The notes: a model not told the origin generated them from the letters alone. A stretch of DNA of 14,174 nucleotides from DASZZV01 sp035544835 (GCA_035544835.1 DASZZV010000430.1:1-14174), one strand, 5' to 3'; shown: positions 6,395 to 11,896, counted from the first letter of the stretch. Made by a program: numbers and translations.

Positions 6395-6440
6395 GGTTAC
6401 TCAAAAAGAAACTACTGCGAACTGCAGACGCGACCCTAGA
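6395..6440 (+). repeat. R3 (RAYT-end-like) motif, copy 2
   Basis: GGTTACTCAAAAAGAAACTA, then CTGCGAACTGCAGACGCGAC and CCTAGA. It lies exactly at the junction of a truncated plus-strand vapC and a minus-strand RelE-type pseudogene, and supplies the latter's stop codon. Confidence 0.88.
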
Positions 6441-6790
6441 GGTTGCGTTTTACGCTTCTCCTTGCTTTCAATTCCGCCTTGATGATTGCCTTGAGCGCCT
6501 TGCGCTGCTGCGGCGTCAGATCAGCCATCTCGTCCTTGTCGTAAATAGTGAAGAGCCAGAACTGCAAGCCTGTGACCCACCAGTTAGATCACCCGCAGCC
6601 CGCCGCGTTTGCCCTTGCCGCGCCGCCCATCGGCGAACCGCAGCTTGCGAAGGCCCCTGCATCCGGGATCGGGCCCCCCGCCTCGGGACGACTCATCAGC
6701 AGATTCTGAAGTGCCAGGAAGCCTTCCTCATCAAGATAGTTCGACCGATAGCGCTCAAAGGCCGGCAGTTCGACGAAAAACGCCTTTCAT
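6436..6790 (-). pseudogene. RelE/HigB-type toxin, multiply frameshifted
   Basis: Joining three frames gives MKGVF, VELPAFERYRSNYLDEEGFL, ALQNLLMSRPEAGGPIPDAG, then GLRKLRFADGRRGKGKRGGL and RVI, then WWVTGLQFWLFTIYDKDEMA and DLTPQQRKALKAIIKAELKA. This is the layout of RelE/HigB-like mRNA interferase toxins that end in DLTxxQRKxLKxxxxAELKAR. At least three single-base changes break it: an extra T in GTTTTTC after the start, a shift near 6650, and an extra A in ATCTAACTGG. The C-terminus runs into R3 copy 2. No partner antitoxin gene remains beside it. Confidence 0.8.
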
Positions 6791-6859
6791 GAACTGGCTA
6801 TACGCAAGTTACGTACAACGCAAATCCGCCCGGAAACCAGGGATTCATGCACAGTGCGG

Positions 6860-6865
6860 TAAACT
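6860..6865 (+). promoter_or_regulatory. Candidate -10 hexamer for leaderless hicB
   Basis: TAAACT preceded by GCGG, exactly 6 nt before the hicB ATG; no Shine-Dalgarno sequence is visible. A GCAC-A-GTGC palindrome (6849-6857) lies just upstream and could be the operator. Confidence 0.5.
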
Positions 6866-6871
6866 GCTCGC

Positions 6872-7087
6872 ATGCGCAATGAGTTCACAGCCATCATCGA
6901 GAAAGACGAAGAATGGTTCATCGCCTATTGCCCGGAGATTCCGGGCGCCAACGGTCAGGGAAAGTCGAAGGATGAGGCGCGGCAGAGTCTGGCGAGTGCG
7001 ATCGCGCTGATTCTCGAGGATCGAAGAGAAGACGCTCTTCGCGGCGTTCCGGCGGATGCCATCCGCGATCTGGTCGTCGTCGGTTGA
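6872..7087 (+). CDS. hicB: HicB-family antitoxin
   Basis: A 71-residue protein: MRNEFTAIIEKDEEWFIAYC, then PEIPGANGQGKSKDEARQSL. This is the HicB partial RNase-H-like fold (ExDExWFIAYCPExPGxNGQGxSxxEA), which in HicAB systems neutralises the HicA RNA-cleaving toxin. There is no C-terminal HTH or RHH domain, so it belongs to the short HicB type. The gene precedes hicA, and its TGA overlaps the TTG start of the toxin (TTGA). The start at 6872 is supported by the hexamer 6 nt upstream. The partner is truncated. Confidence 0.88.
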   Translation: MRNEFTAIIEKDEEWFIAYCPEIPGANGQGKSKDEARQSLASAIALILEDRREDALRGVPADAIRDLVVVG

Positions 7088-7185
7088 AGCAGAAGGCGCT
7101 CCTGCGTCACCTGAGGCGCCACGGCTGCGTCCTCAAGCGGCAGGGTGCGGAGCACGAGCTCTGGTGTAACCCGAGCACGCCGTAG
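7084..7185 (+). pseudogene. hicA: HicA toxin, N-terminal remnant
   Basis: From TTG it reads LKQKALLRHLRRHGCVLKRQ, then GAEHELWCNPSTP-stop, 33 codons. This fits HicA toxins (about 60-80 residues) with the single catalytic His in the GxxHELW stretch. The C-terminal part with the conserved PRH-x-E region is lost. An intact hicB with a cut hicA would leave an orphan antitoxin. Confidence 0.8.
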
Positions 7186-7222
7186 GTCAGCGCCCTTCAT
7201 CGATTCAGCTTGAACGGTCTGG

Positions 7223-7540
7223 TTACAGCTGCGCCTCGAGTTGTGCGAGCCGCTGCTCGAGAGCAACCACGCGTTCCCTGAGCTCGACCAGCTCGGATCG
7301 TAATGCCAGTTTGTCGATCTTCTGATCAACAGTGATCATCCGCTCTTCCAATCGTTTCATAGCGGCAGAGAGCGAGTGGTACTCGCTATCGAGACGCTCG
7401 AGACGTTGAAACACGGCATCGAAATTCGTGAGCATTTCCTCGCTAAGAGGAGCGATGCGGGTATCGACGACTCGCTCGAGGTCCGGGACGACAATTTCCC
7501 GATGAAAACGGGTCAGTACCGTCAGCAGGTCTTCGGCCAT
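7223..7540 (-). CDS. Small coiled-coil protein
   Basis: A 105-residue protein starting MAEDLLTVLTRFHREIVVPD, with long heptad-rich helices after residue 40 (FQRLERLDSEYHSLSAAMKR, ELVELRERVVALEQRLAQLE). It has no enzyme motif, membrane segment or signal peptide. I recall similar single-gene coiled-coil proteins from Acidobacteriota-like genomes but cannot name a family. The start at 7540 is preferred because upstream in-frame codons run into REP-like and R3 sequence. TACTAT lies 9 nt before the ATG. The role may be tethering or dimerisation near TA loci; that is speculative. Confidence 0.65.
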   Translation of the reverse strand: MAEDLLTVLTRFHREIVVPDLERVVDTRIAPLSEEMLTNFDAVFQRLERLDSEYHSLSAAMKRLEERMITVDQKIDKLALRSELVELRERVVALEQRLAQLEAQL

Positions 7541-7549
7541 GATCCAGTG

Positions 7550-7555
7550 ATAGTA
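7550..7555 (-). promoter_or_regulatory. Candidate -10 hexamer for the coiled-coil gene
   Basis: TACTAT preceded by CGAGG, 9 nt before the ATG at 7540. The context CGAGGTAC is shared with the leader of the gene starting at 10780. Confidence 0.35.
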
Positions 7556-7685
7556 CCTCGGAATGTGAATCTCAACCTTTATCGGCGCAGGTCTTGGAAA
7601 AACAGTCGACCTGTCTAGACAAGAACGGTCGGCCGTAAGCCATCGAGAGACGCTTCTGCGCAATGAACTCCAAGAGCCGGCAGCT

Positions 7686-7710
7686 AACTGCAAACTGCAG
7701 ATGTGACCCT
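7686..7710 (+). repeat. R3 motif, copy 3 (diverged, short)
   Basis: AACTGCAAACTGCAGATGTG followed by ACCCT. It matches the right part of the R3 consensus with one or two changes. It lies between the coiled-coil gene and heptamer element D. Confidence 0.65.
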
Positions 7711-7736
7711 CCAACCGCGACTTCGCCGCCTTTTTC

Positions 7737-7818
7737 TAAATTCGAAATCCGAAATCCGAAATGCCCCCCATCAGCATCATGCTTTGACTTCGAAATCCGA
7801 AATCCGAAATTCGAAATG
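7737..7818. repeat. Heptamer element, family R2, copy D (both arms same sense)
   Basis: Two runs of CGAAATC/CGAAATT heptamers, TAAATTCGAAATCCGAAATC and GACTTCGAAATCCGAAATCC, flank a 28-nt spacer (GCCCCCCATCAGCATC...). Unlike A, B, C and E the two arms are in direct, not inverted, orientation, so it cannot form the same hairpin. Confidence 0.75.
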
Positions 7819-7831
7819 CCTTTCTCTACGT

Positions 7832-7837
7832 TATCCT
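7832..7837 (+). promoter_or_regulatory. Candidate -10 hexamer for the gene at 7844
   Basis: TATCCT, exactly 6 nt before the ATG at 7844; no Shine-Dalgarno sequence. The same geometry is seen at five other operon starts in the window. Confidence 0.45.
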
Positions 7838-7843
7838 TCAATC

Positions 7844-8029
7844 ATGCGCTCCCGAGTCGCAGAAGAAACGCGCCAGGCTCAGGCCGAAGCTGAATCCAGG
7901 CTATCGATGAGCGAGCGACTCGCCTTGCTCGATCAAGCCAACCGGTTGGCGATCGACCTCTACGCCGCGGTTCATCAAGTGACGACCGACGAGGCAGCGC
8001 GCCTGCTTGCAAGCCGCAAAGACGGATGA
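7844..8029 (+). CDS. Small helical protein upstream of a nucleotidyltransferase
   Basis: A 61-residue protein with two likely helices (ETRQAQAEAESRLSMSERLA and LLDQANRLAIDLYAAVHQVT). The SMSERLALLDQANRLA segment resembles short proteins that I recall next to nucleotidyltransferase-fold genes, with a loose parallel to LTPAERVQVLVASARN in the gene at 10541. It overlaps the next start by 4 bp (ATGA), so the two are coupled and likely act together, perhaps as antitoxin and toxin. The start is chosen by the coupled promoter spacing; upstream in-frame codons read heptamer repeats. Confidence 0.65.
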   Translation: MRSRVAEETRQAQAEAESRLSMSERLALLDQANRLAIDLYAAVHQVTTDEAARLLASRKDG

Positions 8030-8571
8030 GTGACGAGAGTCTGCCCTTCCTTGCGAAGCTGGTCGAAGTACTGGAACGCGAGAAGGTCCCTTATGTGCTG
8101 ATCGGCGCCTTCGCGATGATGGCACGGAACGCAGGGCGCGCCACCTTCGACGTCGATTTCATGACCACCGATTCCCGAACACTGAAGATGGATTGGCCCC
8201 TTCTTGTCCGCCTCGATGTACCGGTGGAGGTGCGACGTGGAGAGCATGACGATCCGCTGGCGGGGGTCATTCGTTTCGCCCCCCCGAGTCAAATGAGTTT
8301 TGACCTCGTAGTCGGGAAGTGGAAGTGGCAGAAGGACATCATCGACAGGGCTGAACGTTTTGATGTTCGAGGAACGATCCTGCCTGTGGCGAGAGTCGCG
8401 GACATCTGCCTGCAGAAAATCGATACTGGCGGTCCGCAGGATGCCCGTGATGCCGCCATGTTGCTGGAGCGTTTTCCCTCTGCAGCACAAGAGTTGAGAC
8501 AGCTCTCAGCGAGCCTGCCCGAGAGTCTCCGTAAAGCCTGCGAGGCCTTTCTCGCGGCGCACTCCAGCTAA
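8026..8571 (+). CDS. Nucleotidyltransferase-fold protein (AbiEii/DUF6036-like)
   Basis: A 181-residue protein. VPYVLIGAFAMMARNAGRAT then FDVDFMTT carries the nucleotidyltransferase-fold core, G-[AG]-x-A followed by DxD, as in AbiEii/DUF6036-type enzymes. These transfer nucleotides or act as toxins in two-gene systems. LPVARVADICLQKIDTGGPQ then DARDAAMLLE matches the family's later helical region (Lxxxxx-DLxxxKxxxxRxKDxxDAxxLL). It is complete and coupled to the 61-residue gene upstream. The exact activity is unknown; a type IV-like TA or a tRNA-modifying toxin role is possible by family analogy. Confidence 0.75.
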   Translation: MSDESLPFLAKLVEVLEREKVPYVLIGAFAMMARNAGRATFDVDFMTTDSRTLKMDWPLLVRLDVPVEVRRGEHDDPLAGVIRFAPPSQMSFDLVVGKWKWQKDIIDRAERFDVRGTILPVARVADICLQKIDTGGPQDARDAAMLLERFPSAAQELRQLSASLPESLRKACEAFLAAHSS

Positions 8572-8575
8572 TCAC

Positions 8576-8672
8576 ATTCGAATTTCGAATTTCGAATTTC
8601 GAATTGAAAGGCATAGAACCGGATCCCGGTTCGTGTTTTTTAAATTCGAAATTCGAAATTCGAAATTGTAAA
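8576..8672. repeat. Heptamer-arm hairpin, family R2, copy E
   Basis: The left arm is four AATTTCG heptamers. The spacer begins GAAAGGCATAGAACCGG and ends CGTGTTTTT. The right arm is TAAATTCGAAATTCGAAATT. It lies between the nucleotidyltransferase stop and the end of the epimerase fragment. Confidence 0.85.
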
Positions 8673-8673
8673 A

Positions 8674-8995
8674 TCAGCGCCCCCCTCAAACCACCCCACC
8701 GTCCACCCCAGCCCCTCGGGGAGCGAATCCGGCGCCGGCAGTCCCGCCGCCGCCCGCAGCTTCGAGCCGTCGAGCAGGCTGCGTTTCTGCTCCCCCGCCT
8801 TCGCCGGCCCCCGCGTCGCACGGGCGCCTCGGCCGATGATGGAGCGCAGTCCTCGAACAGTTGATTGACCGACGTCTCGATTCCCGCGCCTACATTGTAG
8901 GGACCGCGCAGGTCCTCTCTTTTCGTCGCCGCGAGTTCGCCCGCACGACATCGTCGACGAAGACATAGTCGCGGGTCTGTTCGCCATCGCCGTTG
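8674..8995 (-). pseudogene. C-terminal fragment of a second sugar epimerase
   Basis: Three frames together give NGDGEQTRDYVFVDDVVRAN, then AATKREDLRGPYNVGAGIET SVNQLFEDC, then KAGEQKRSLLDGSKLRAAAG and LPAPDSLPEGLGWTVGWFEG. This parallels the last about 105 residues of the intact epimerase at 4201 (GTGEQTRDYVFVDDVVRAN, GPFNVGTGTETSVAELY, SVLDGSKLRRAAGLPEPVGL). Two frameshifts and the loss of everything before the GTGEQ motif make it non-functional. DNA identity is clearly below that of a recent copy, so it is an old paralogue or a transferred remnant. It shares with the intact gene the property of ending at a heptamer hairpin. Confidence 0.85.
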
Positions 8996-9002
8996 GTGCT
9001 CG

Positions 9003-9180
9003 GCGGCAGGAAGCGACGCGGACGACCATGATTCAATGGACCCGACGACGATTGCGACGCGTGGTGGCTGCGGCTGGGCATTCTCCCTGCGATCGGCGGA
9101 AGTAGCGAGCGAGACCTTCATGGCGCGGATCGAAGAGCTCACCGCAATGGCGGGCGGTCCGCGTTCCCGCCTGATTCCAA
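9003..9180. other. Unassigned junction segment
   Basis: This joins the epimerase fragment to the BrnT-like operon. A minus-strand frame from 9121 (MKVSLATSADRRENAQPQPP, then RVAIVVGSIE) looks mildly protein-like but runs into the pseudogene without a clear domain. I cannot assign it. Confidence 0.3.
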
Positions 9181-9183
9181 TAG

Positions 9184-9202
9184 GCACACAATGTGCTATC
9201 AT
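9184..9202 (+). promoter_or_regulatory. Candidate operator and -10 of the BrnT-like operon
   Basis: A GCACA-CAA-TGTGC palindrome (9184-9196) directly abuts TATCAT (9197-9202). An RHH antitoxin such as the downstream BrnA-like protein commonly represses its own operon from such a site. The hexamer lies 9 nt before GTG 9212, which would then be the real toxin start. Confidence 0.45.
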
Positions 9203-9211
9203 GCGGCGCTG

Positions 9212-9487
9212 GTGGCCGTCTATGTTTGGAACGAGAGCAAAGATTTGGAGCTTCGTAGCGCAAGAGGCGTTAGCTTCCTTGATATCCTCGAAGCGATCGC
9301 ATCAGGTGGCCTGGTTGACGTTCTCAAGCATCCGAATCCCGAACGCTATGAGAATCAGCGGATTTTCGTCGTTCGGCGGGCCGATTACGTATACCTCGTT
9401 CCGTTCGTTGAGACGGCGGAGGAGATCTTCTTGAAAACGATTATCCCGAGCCGTAAAGCCACCAGGGAGTACGGAGGCAAGAAATGA
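9212..9487 (+). CDS. brnT: BrnT-family toxin
   Basis: About 91 residues from GTG 9212, or 98 from ATG 9191. VYVWNESKDLELRSARGVSF, then PNPERYENQRIFVVRRADYV and LVPFVETAEEIFLKTIIPSR match BrnT/COG2929 ribonuclease toxins: an N-terminal W-x-x-x-K-x-x-x-L-x-x-x-x-GVSF and a C-terminal IxSRKATxxE. GTG 9212 is preferred because ATG 9191 lies inside the operator palindrome and upstream of the candidate -10. It is followed by, and overlaps by 4 bp (ATGA), a BrnA-like antitoxin. Both genes look intact, so this is a probably active module. Confidence 0.82.
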   Translation: MAVYVWNESKDLELRSARGVSFLDILEAIASGGLVDVLKHPNPERYENQRIFVVRRADYVYLVPFVETAEEIFLKTIIPSRKATREYGGKK

Positions 9488-9750
9488 AACGACTCAATCG
9501 TGAGGAGCTGAAGCTTCGACAGTCCGTTGAGAAAGGCCAGTGGCAGAGCCTCGGGCGGGAGGGGAGCCGGGAGATCACGAAGTACACCGCGGCCGCGAAG
9601 GCGACGCTCCGAAAGAATCGCCGAATCAACATTCGCATCAACGAAGCGGATCTCGAGGCGATCCAGGAGCGCGCGCTCGAGGAGGGGATCCCCTATCAGA
9701 CCCTCATGGCGAGCGTCCTTCACAAGTACGCGACCGGCCGCCTGGGCTGA
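9484..9750 (+). CDS. BrnA/CopG-like RHH antitoxin
   Basis: An 88-residue basic protein. The C-terminal RINIRINEADLEAIQERALE then EGIPYQTLMASVLHKYATGR is the ribbon-helix-helix part (a strand, then two helices with the GIPYQT turn) common to BrnA-type antitoxins. The N-terminal half (LNREELKLRQSVEKGQWQSL, then ITKYTAAAKATL) would bind the toxin. It is coupled to the toxin by a 4-bp overlap and probably represses the operon at the palindrome at 9184. Confidence 0.85.
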   Translation: MKRLNREELKLRQSVEKGQWQSLGREGSREITKYTAAAKATLRKNRRINIRINEADLEAIQERALEEGIPYQTLMASVLHKYATGRLG

Positions 9751-9846
9751 CCCGGGAGCGACGGTGGGCACGATCGCCGGCCTGGGTCAAGACCGCAACG
9801 ATTCTCGATCGCTTCGACCCATGGGACCGCGCAACCGCCGTACGTC

Positions 9847-10030
9847 CTACCGCGAATCCGTAACCGCTGGCAGCTCTTGCGGCACGTCACCAATCACGGT
9901 CCCGTCTTTGATGTTGACTGTCACGATGTGTCCCTCCAACTGCGGGTGCTCGGCGACCTGGGTGTCCCCAATTTACGGATGCCTTCGGCGTTCTTCCGAA
10001 AGCGCCGATAAGATCTCCAACTCGGCTCGG
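9847..10030 (-). pseudogene. Unidentified gene remnant with one internal stop
   Basis: One frame reads RAELEILSALSEERRRHP, a TAA (9973-9975), then IGDTQVAEHPQLEGHIVTVN and IKDGTVIGDVPQELPAVTDS, R-stop. The composition is protein-like and a single stop interrupts it. The upstream end is cut by R3 copy 4. I do not recognise the family. Confidence 0.35.
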
Positions 10031-10036
10031 TCCTTT

Positions 10037-10080
10037 GGTCAAAAAGAAATTACTGCGAACTGCAGACGCGACCCTGGAGG
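10037..10080 (+). repeat. R3 motif, copy 4
   Basis: GGTCAAAAAGAAATTACTGC, then GAACTGCAGACGCGACCCTG. Same orientation as all other copies. Confidence 0.88.
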
Positions 10081-10143
10081 TCCCGCCGCAGGAGGCGGGC
10101 ACTTCAGATTTCGGACTTGATGAGATCGTCCACCCGGCGTAGG

Positions 10144-10161
10144 GACGTGCAGCTGCACGTC
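10144..10161. repeat. 18-bp perfect palindrome
   Basis: GACGTGCAGCTGCACGTC, preceded by CGTAGG. The CGTAGGGACGT part recurs at 11676-11683, where it interrupts a coiled-coil gene fragment, so this is probably another small REP-type element. Confidence 0.7.
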
Positions 10162-10241
10162 AGCACTCAGAGATTGTCGGCAGGTAGAGAACCCCCTCGC
10201 AAACCCGGCCTGATGTGACCCCGACCCGACCAAACGGATAC

Positions 10242-10556
10242 TTACTGCGTCGAGCCCGATTCGATGCGATCCATGCGCGACTGAAGGGCACCGACAGTTT
10301 CTTCGAGTGATCTGAGCCGTCGATCGAGCTCCGTGTACGAGAGGCGGATCATGGACCTCACCTCCTCGAATTCATGATGGATTCCGTCCTCAAAACGATC
10401 CAGCCGCGATGCGAGGCGTTCGGTACGCTCCCCATTCGACGAAACACCTTCTGCAACGAGTTGGACCTGTCGCAACAATCCTTCCGCGACGACGTCGAAA
10501 TGCTGGCGTGTCTCGGCAGCACTATCCTGAATCCACCGCTTCACGTCATCATCCAC
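10242..10556 (-). CDS. Small coiled-coil protein
   Basis: A 104-residue protein beginning MDDDVKRWIQDSAAETRQHF DVVAEGL and continuing with heptad repeats (LASRLDRFEDGIHHEFEEVR, LDRRLRSLEETVGALQSRMD). No catalytic motif is seen. Its start overlaps the end of the upstream gene at 10541 by 16 bp, so they form an operon. The first 30 residues resemble the 39-residue fragment at 11653 (DDELKRLLEANAAENRHFFE LATEGL), defining a small paralogous family in this window. Function unknown. Confidence 0.7.
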   Translation of the reverse strand: MDDDVKRWIQDSAAETRQHFDVVAEGLLRQVQLVAEGVSSNGERTERLASRLDRFEDGIHHEFEEVRSMIRLSYTELDRRLRSLEETVGALQSRMDRIESGSTQ

Positions 10557-10780
10557 GAGCCGATTCTACTGGAAAACGAAATCGCGCGCTCACGCATCCG
10601 GTCGATGGTCGCGAGGAGCGTGGCGAGATTACGCGCCGAGGCGACCAACACCTGCACCCGCTCGGCAGGCGTCAGCATCAGCATGTTGTGAATCAACGTG
10701 CGGTCGACGCCCGTACCGGGCCTCTGTTCGATCCCCCGATCCCCGCTCTCCACCTTCGGCGAAATCTCCTGCCCAGCCAT
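10541..10780 (-). CDS. Small helical protein, operon leader
   Basis: A 79-residue protein (MAGQEISPKVESGDRGIEQR, then GVDRTLIHNMLMLTPAERVQ VLVASARNLATLL). The VDRTLIHNML-LTPAERVQVL segment resembles short proteins I recall upstream of nucleotidyltransferase genes in environmental genomes. Here it is coupled instead to a coiled-coil gene. The start at 10780 is chosen over an upstream ATG because TACACT lies exactly 6 nt before it, as in other leaderless starts here. The C-terminus (RIGSWMMT) may be altered by the overlap. No function assigned. Confidence 0.65.
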   Translation of the reverse strand: MAGQEISPKVESGDRGIEQRPGTGVDRTLIHNMLMLTPAERVQVLVASARNLATLLATIDRMRERAISFSSRIGSWMMT

Positions 10781-10786
10781 GAAACG

Positions 10787-10792
10787 AGTGTA
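10787..10792 (-). promoter_or_regulatory. Candidate -10 hexamer for the gene starting at 10780
   Basis: TACACT in context GAGGTACACT, 6 nt before the ATG. GAGGT could alternatively be read as a distant Shine-Dalgarno sequence. Confidence 0.45.
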
Positions 10793-10821
10793 CCTCGGGA
10801 CGCCCAATGCCGAACCCCCCT

Positions 10822-10867
10822 CTCCCTTCTCCCCGAGGGAGAAGGTGGCCGCCGCAGCGGCCGGATG
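10822..10867. repeat. REP-like double hairpin, family R1, copy 4
   Basis: Same unit as the other copies but lacking the final AGGG. It directly abuts the cut 3' end of the ParE pseudogene. Confidence 0.9.
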
Positions 10868-11128
10868 CGCCCCAGAGCGCGCGGACGATCACTTCCCTCG
10901 TCGAAGGTGTAGTAGAGATGGCAGGCGATCTTACGAAGGTAGATACGGCGAAGACCAGCAACACCGGCCTGAGAGTAGGACGTGCCAGCTCCGGGCAGCA
11001 CGGCCAGTTCGGAGGACGCCTTCAAGCTCGCTTGCGAAAACCTCTGTGTAGACTCGATTCTCAGACCACCAGAGCTTCTCGCGTTTTACGTGTCTACGTG
11101 CCGTCGCCGTGAATCGAACGCGCCTCAA
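10867..11128 (-). pseudogene. ParE/RelE-family toxin, frameshifted and 3'-truncated
   Basis: Three frames join as MRRVRFTATARRHVKREKLW, WSENRVYTEVFASELEGVL, then ELAVLPGAGTSYSQAGVAGL and RRIYLRKIACHLYYTFDE, then REVIVRALWGA. This is the ParE/RelE fold: an N-terminal helix pair, then RRIYLRKIxCHLYYT and a terminal VRALWGA strand. Single-base shifts near 11022 and 10898 break it, and the last few residues are replaced by R1 copy 4. Its ATG overlaps the stop of the intact antitoxin at 11125 by 4 bp, so only the toxin has decayed. Confidence 0.82.
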
Positions 11129-11349
11129 TGCGACCTGAGGTCCTTCAGAATCTCCTCAGCTTCCACGAGCCGACCGTCGGCCACATCAGCGTCGGACTCT
11201 CGTAGAGCCTCGTGGAGCGCGGCACGGTCGGTTTCATCGAGCCAGTCGCCCGGGTCAAGCGGCAGAAGTTCCAGTTCAGTACCCTCTGGCAAGTCCGTCG
11301 GTTCGTCAACGACCAGTCGTCCCGCCCGAACCCGCGCCTTGATGGTCAT
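11125..11349 (-). CDS. Type II antitoxin partner of a ParE/RelE toxin
   Basis: A 74-residue acidic protein. MTIKARVRAGRLVVDEPTDL PEGTELELLPLD is an AbrB/DUF104-like N-terminal strand region (ARVxxGRLVVDEPTDLPEGT). TDRAALHEALRESDADVADG RLVEAEEIL is the helical toxin-binding end. It is complete and precedes the broken toxin with a 4-bp overlap (ATGA). A TAACCT hexamer lies 7 nt before the ATG. Confidence 0.82.
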   Translation of the reverse strand: MTIKARVRAGRLVVDEPTDLPEGTELELLPLDPGDWLDETDRAALHEALRESDADVADGRLVEAEEILKDLRSH

Positions 11350-11356
11350 GGCGAAA

Positions 11357-11362
11357 AGGTTA
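11357..11362 (-). promoter_or_regulatory. Candidate -10 hexamer for the antitoxin at 11349
   Basis: TAACCT (context GTGTTAACCT), 7 nt before the ATG; no Shine-Dalgarno sequence seen. Confidence 0.4.
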
Positions 11363-11371
11363 ACACCTGGG

Positions 11372-11460
11372 GAGCCGCCGCCGCTACTGACTACTCTCGG
11401 TTACTCAAAAAGAAATTACTGCGAACTGCAGATGCGACCCTAGAACTCGGTCCTCAGGGG
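11372..11460 (+). repeat. R3 unit, copy 5 (extended)
   Basis: CGCCGCCGCTACTGACTACT, CTCGGTTACTCAAAAAGAAA, TTACTGCGAACTGCAGATGC, then GACCCTAGAACTCGGTCCTC. The extended form shows that the repeat includes the GCCGCTACTGA part on one side and CTAGAACTCGGTCCT on the other. It is directly followed by the RAYT-flank copy. Confidence 0.85.
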
Positions 11461-11616
11461 TCGTGACATAAGAGCGAGGAGAGCTTCGATCCAACAGATC
11501 AAAACGGGTGGGCGGGAGAAGAGTACTACAGAAAGCCGATCATGGTTGCGGCGCCGCTACTGATCACTCTCGTTACTCAAAAGAAATTACTGCGAACTGC
11601 AGATGTGACCCTAGAA
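11455..11616 (-). mobile_element. RAYT upstream-flank copy (5' remnant of the element)
   Basis: This 162-bp segment matches 12929-13092 at about 97% by eye; I count a few substitutions and two single-base gaps. On the minus strand it runs from the R3 motif through a 110-bp leader to ATGTCACGACCCCTGA, that is MSRPL-stop, the first five codons of the RAYT at 12943. It is therefore a broken copy of the transposase locus, cut just after the start. Confidence 0.85.
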
Positions 11617-11652
11617 TCTCCAGCGCTTGCTCGCATCCAAAAGCTGACCGCG

Positions 11653-11772
11653 TCAGCTCGTCGCGTAGGAGGGCGTAGGGACGTAACGCAGGCCTTCCGT
11701 CGCCAGCTCGAAGAAGTGCCGGTTCTCGGCGGCGTTCGCCTCCAGCAGGCGTTTCAGCTCGTCGTCCGTCAT
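11653..11772 (-). pseudogene. 5' fragment of a coiled-coil protein gene
   Basis: 39 codons: MTDDELKRLLEANAAENRHF FELATEGLRYVPTPSYATS-stop. The first 29 residues resemble the start of the protein at 10242 (DDDVKRWIQDSAAETRQHFD VVAEGL). After residue 29 the frame enters a REP-like stretch (CGTAGGGACGT at 11675-11685), which supplies the stop. The region upstream also parallels that of 10556 (an AGAATYGG motif before the ATG), so this is a truncated paralogue. Confidence 0.65.
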
Positions 11773-11861
11773 GAAACTTCCAATTCTGCTCCGAGCGAGC
11801 GCGGTCACCCTGGCAGGATCGAGCCGGACACAGAAAGTCGTTTCGTCGGAAGTCGTCTCCT

Positions 11862-11896
11862 ATCAGCACAATACGAAATGCGAAGCTCCGACCCCA
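11862..11896. repeat. Dispersed repeat R5, copy 1
   Basis: ATCAGCACAATACGAAATGC, then GAAGCTCCGACCCCAA. It matches 13765-13799 with only a few changes. Confidence 0.8.

Larger units (their letters stand above)
9751..10241. other. Non-coding gap with remnants and repeats
   Basis: No intact gene. It includes a minus-strand remnant (9847-10030), R3 copy 4 (10037-10080) and an 18-bp palindrome (10144-10161). The stretch 9751-9846 shows nothing I can name. Confidence 0.5.

Noticed and set aside
9191..9193. ATG 9191 as the BrnT start
   Set aside because: It lies inside the GCACA-CAA-TGTGC palindrome and upstream of the candidate -10; GTG 9212 fits the family N-terminus better. It is still possible.
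8339..9202. Single 287-residue minus-strand protein
   Set aside because: It is one frame of the epimerase fragment joined to heptamer repeat and to the antisense of the nucleotidyltransferase gene; only short stretches look protein-like.
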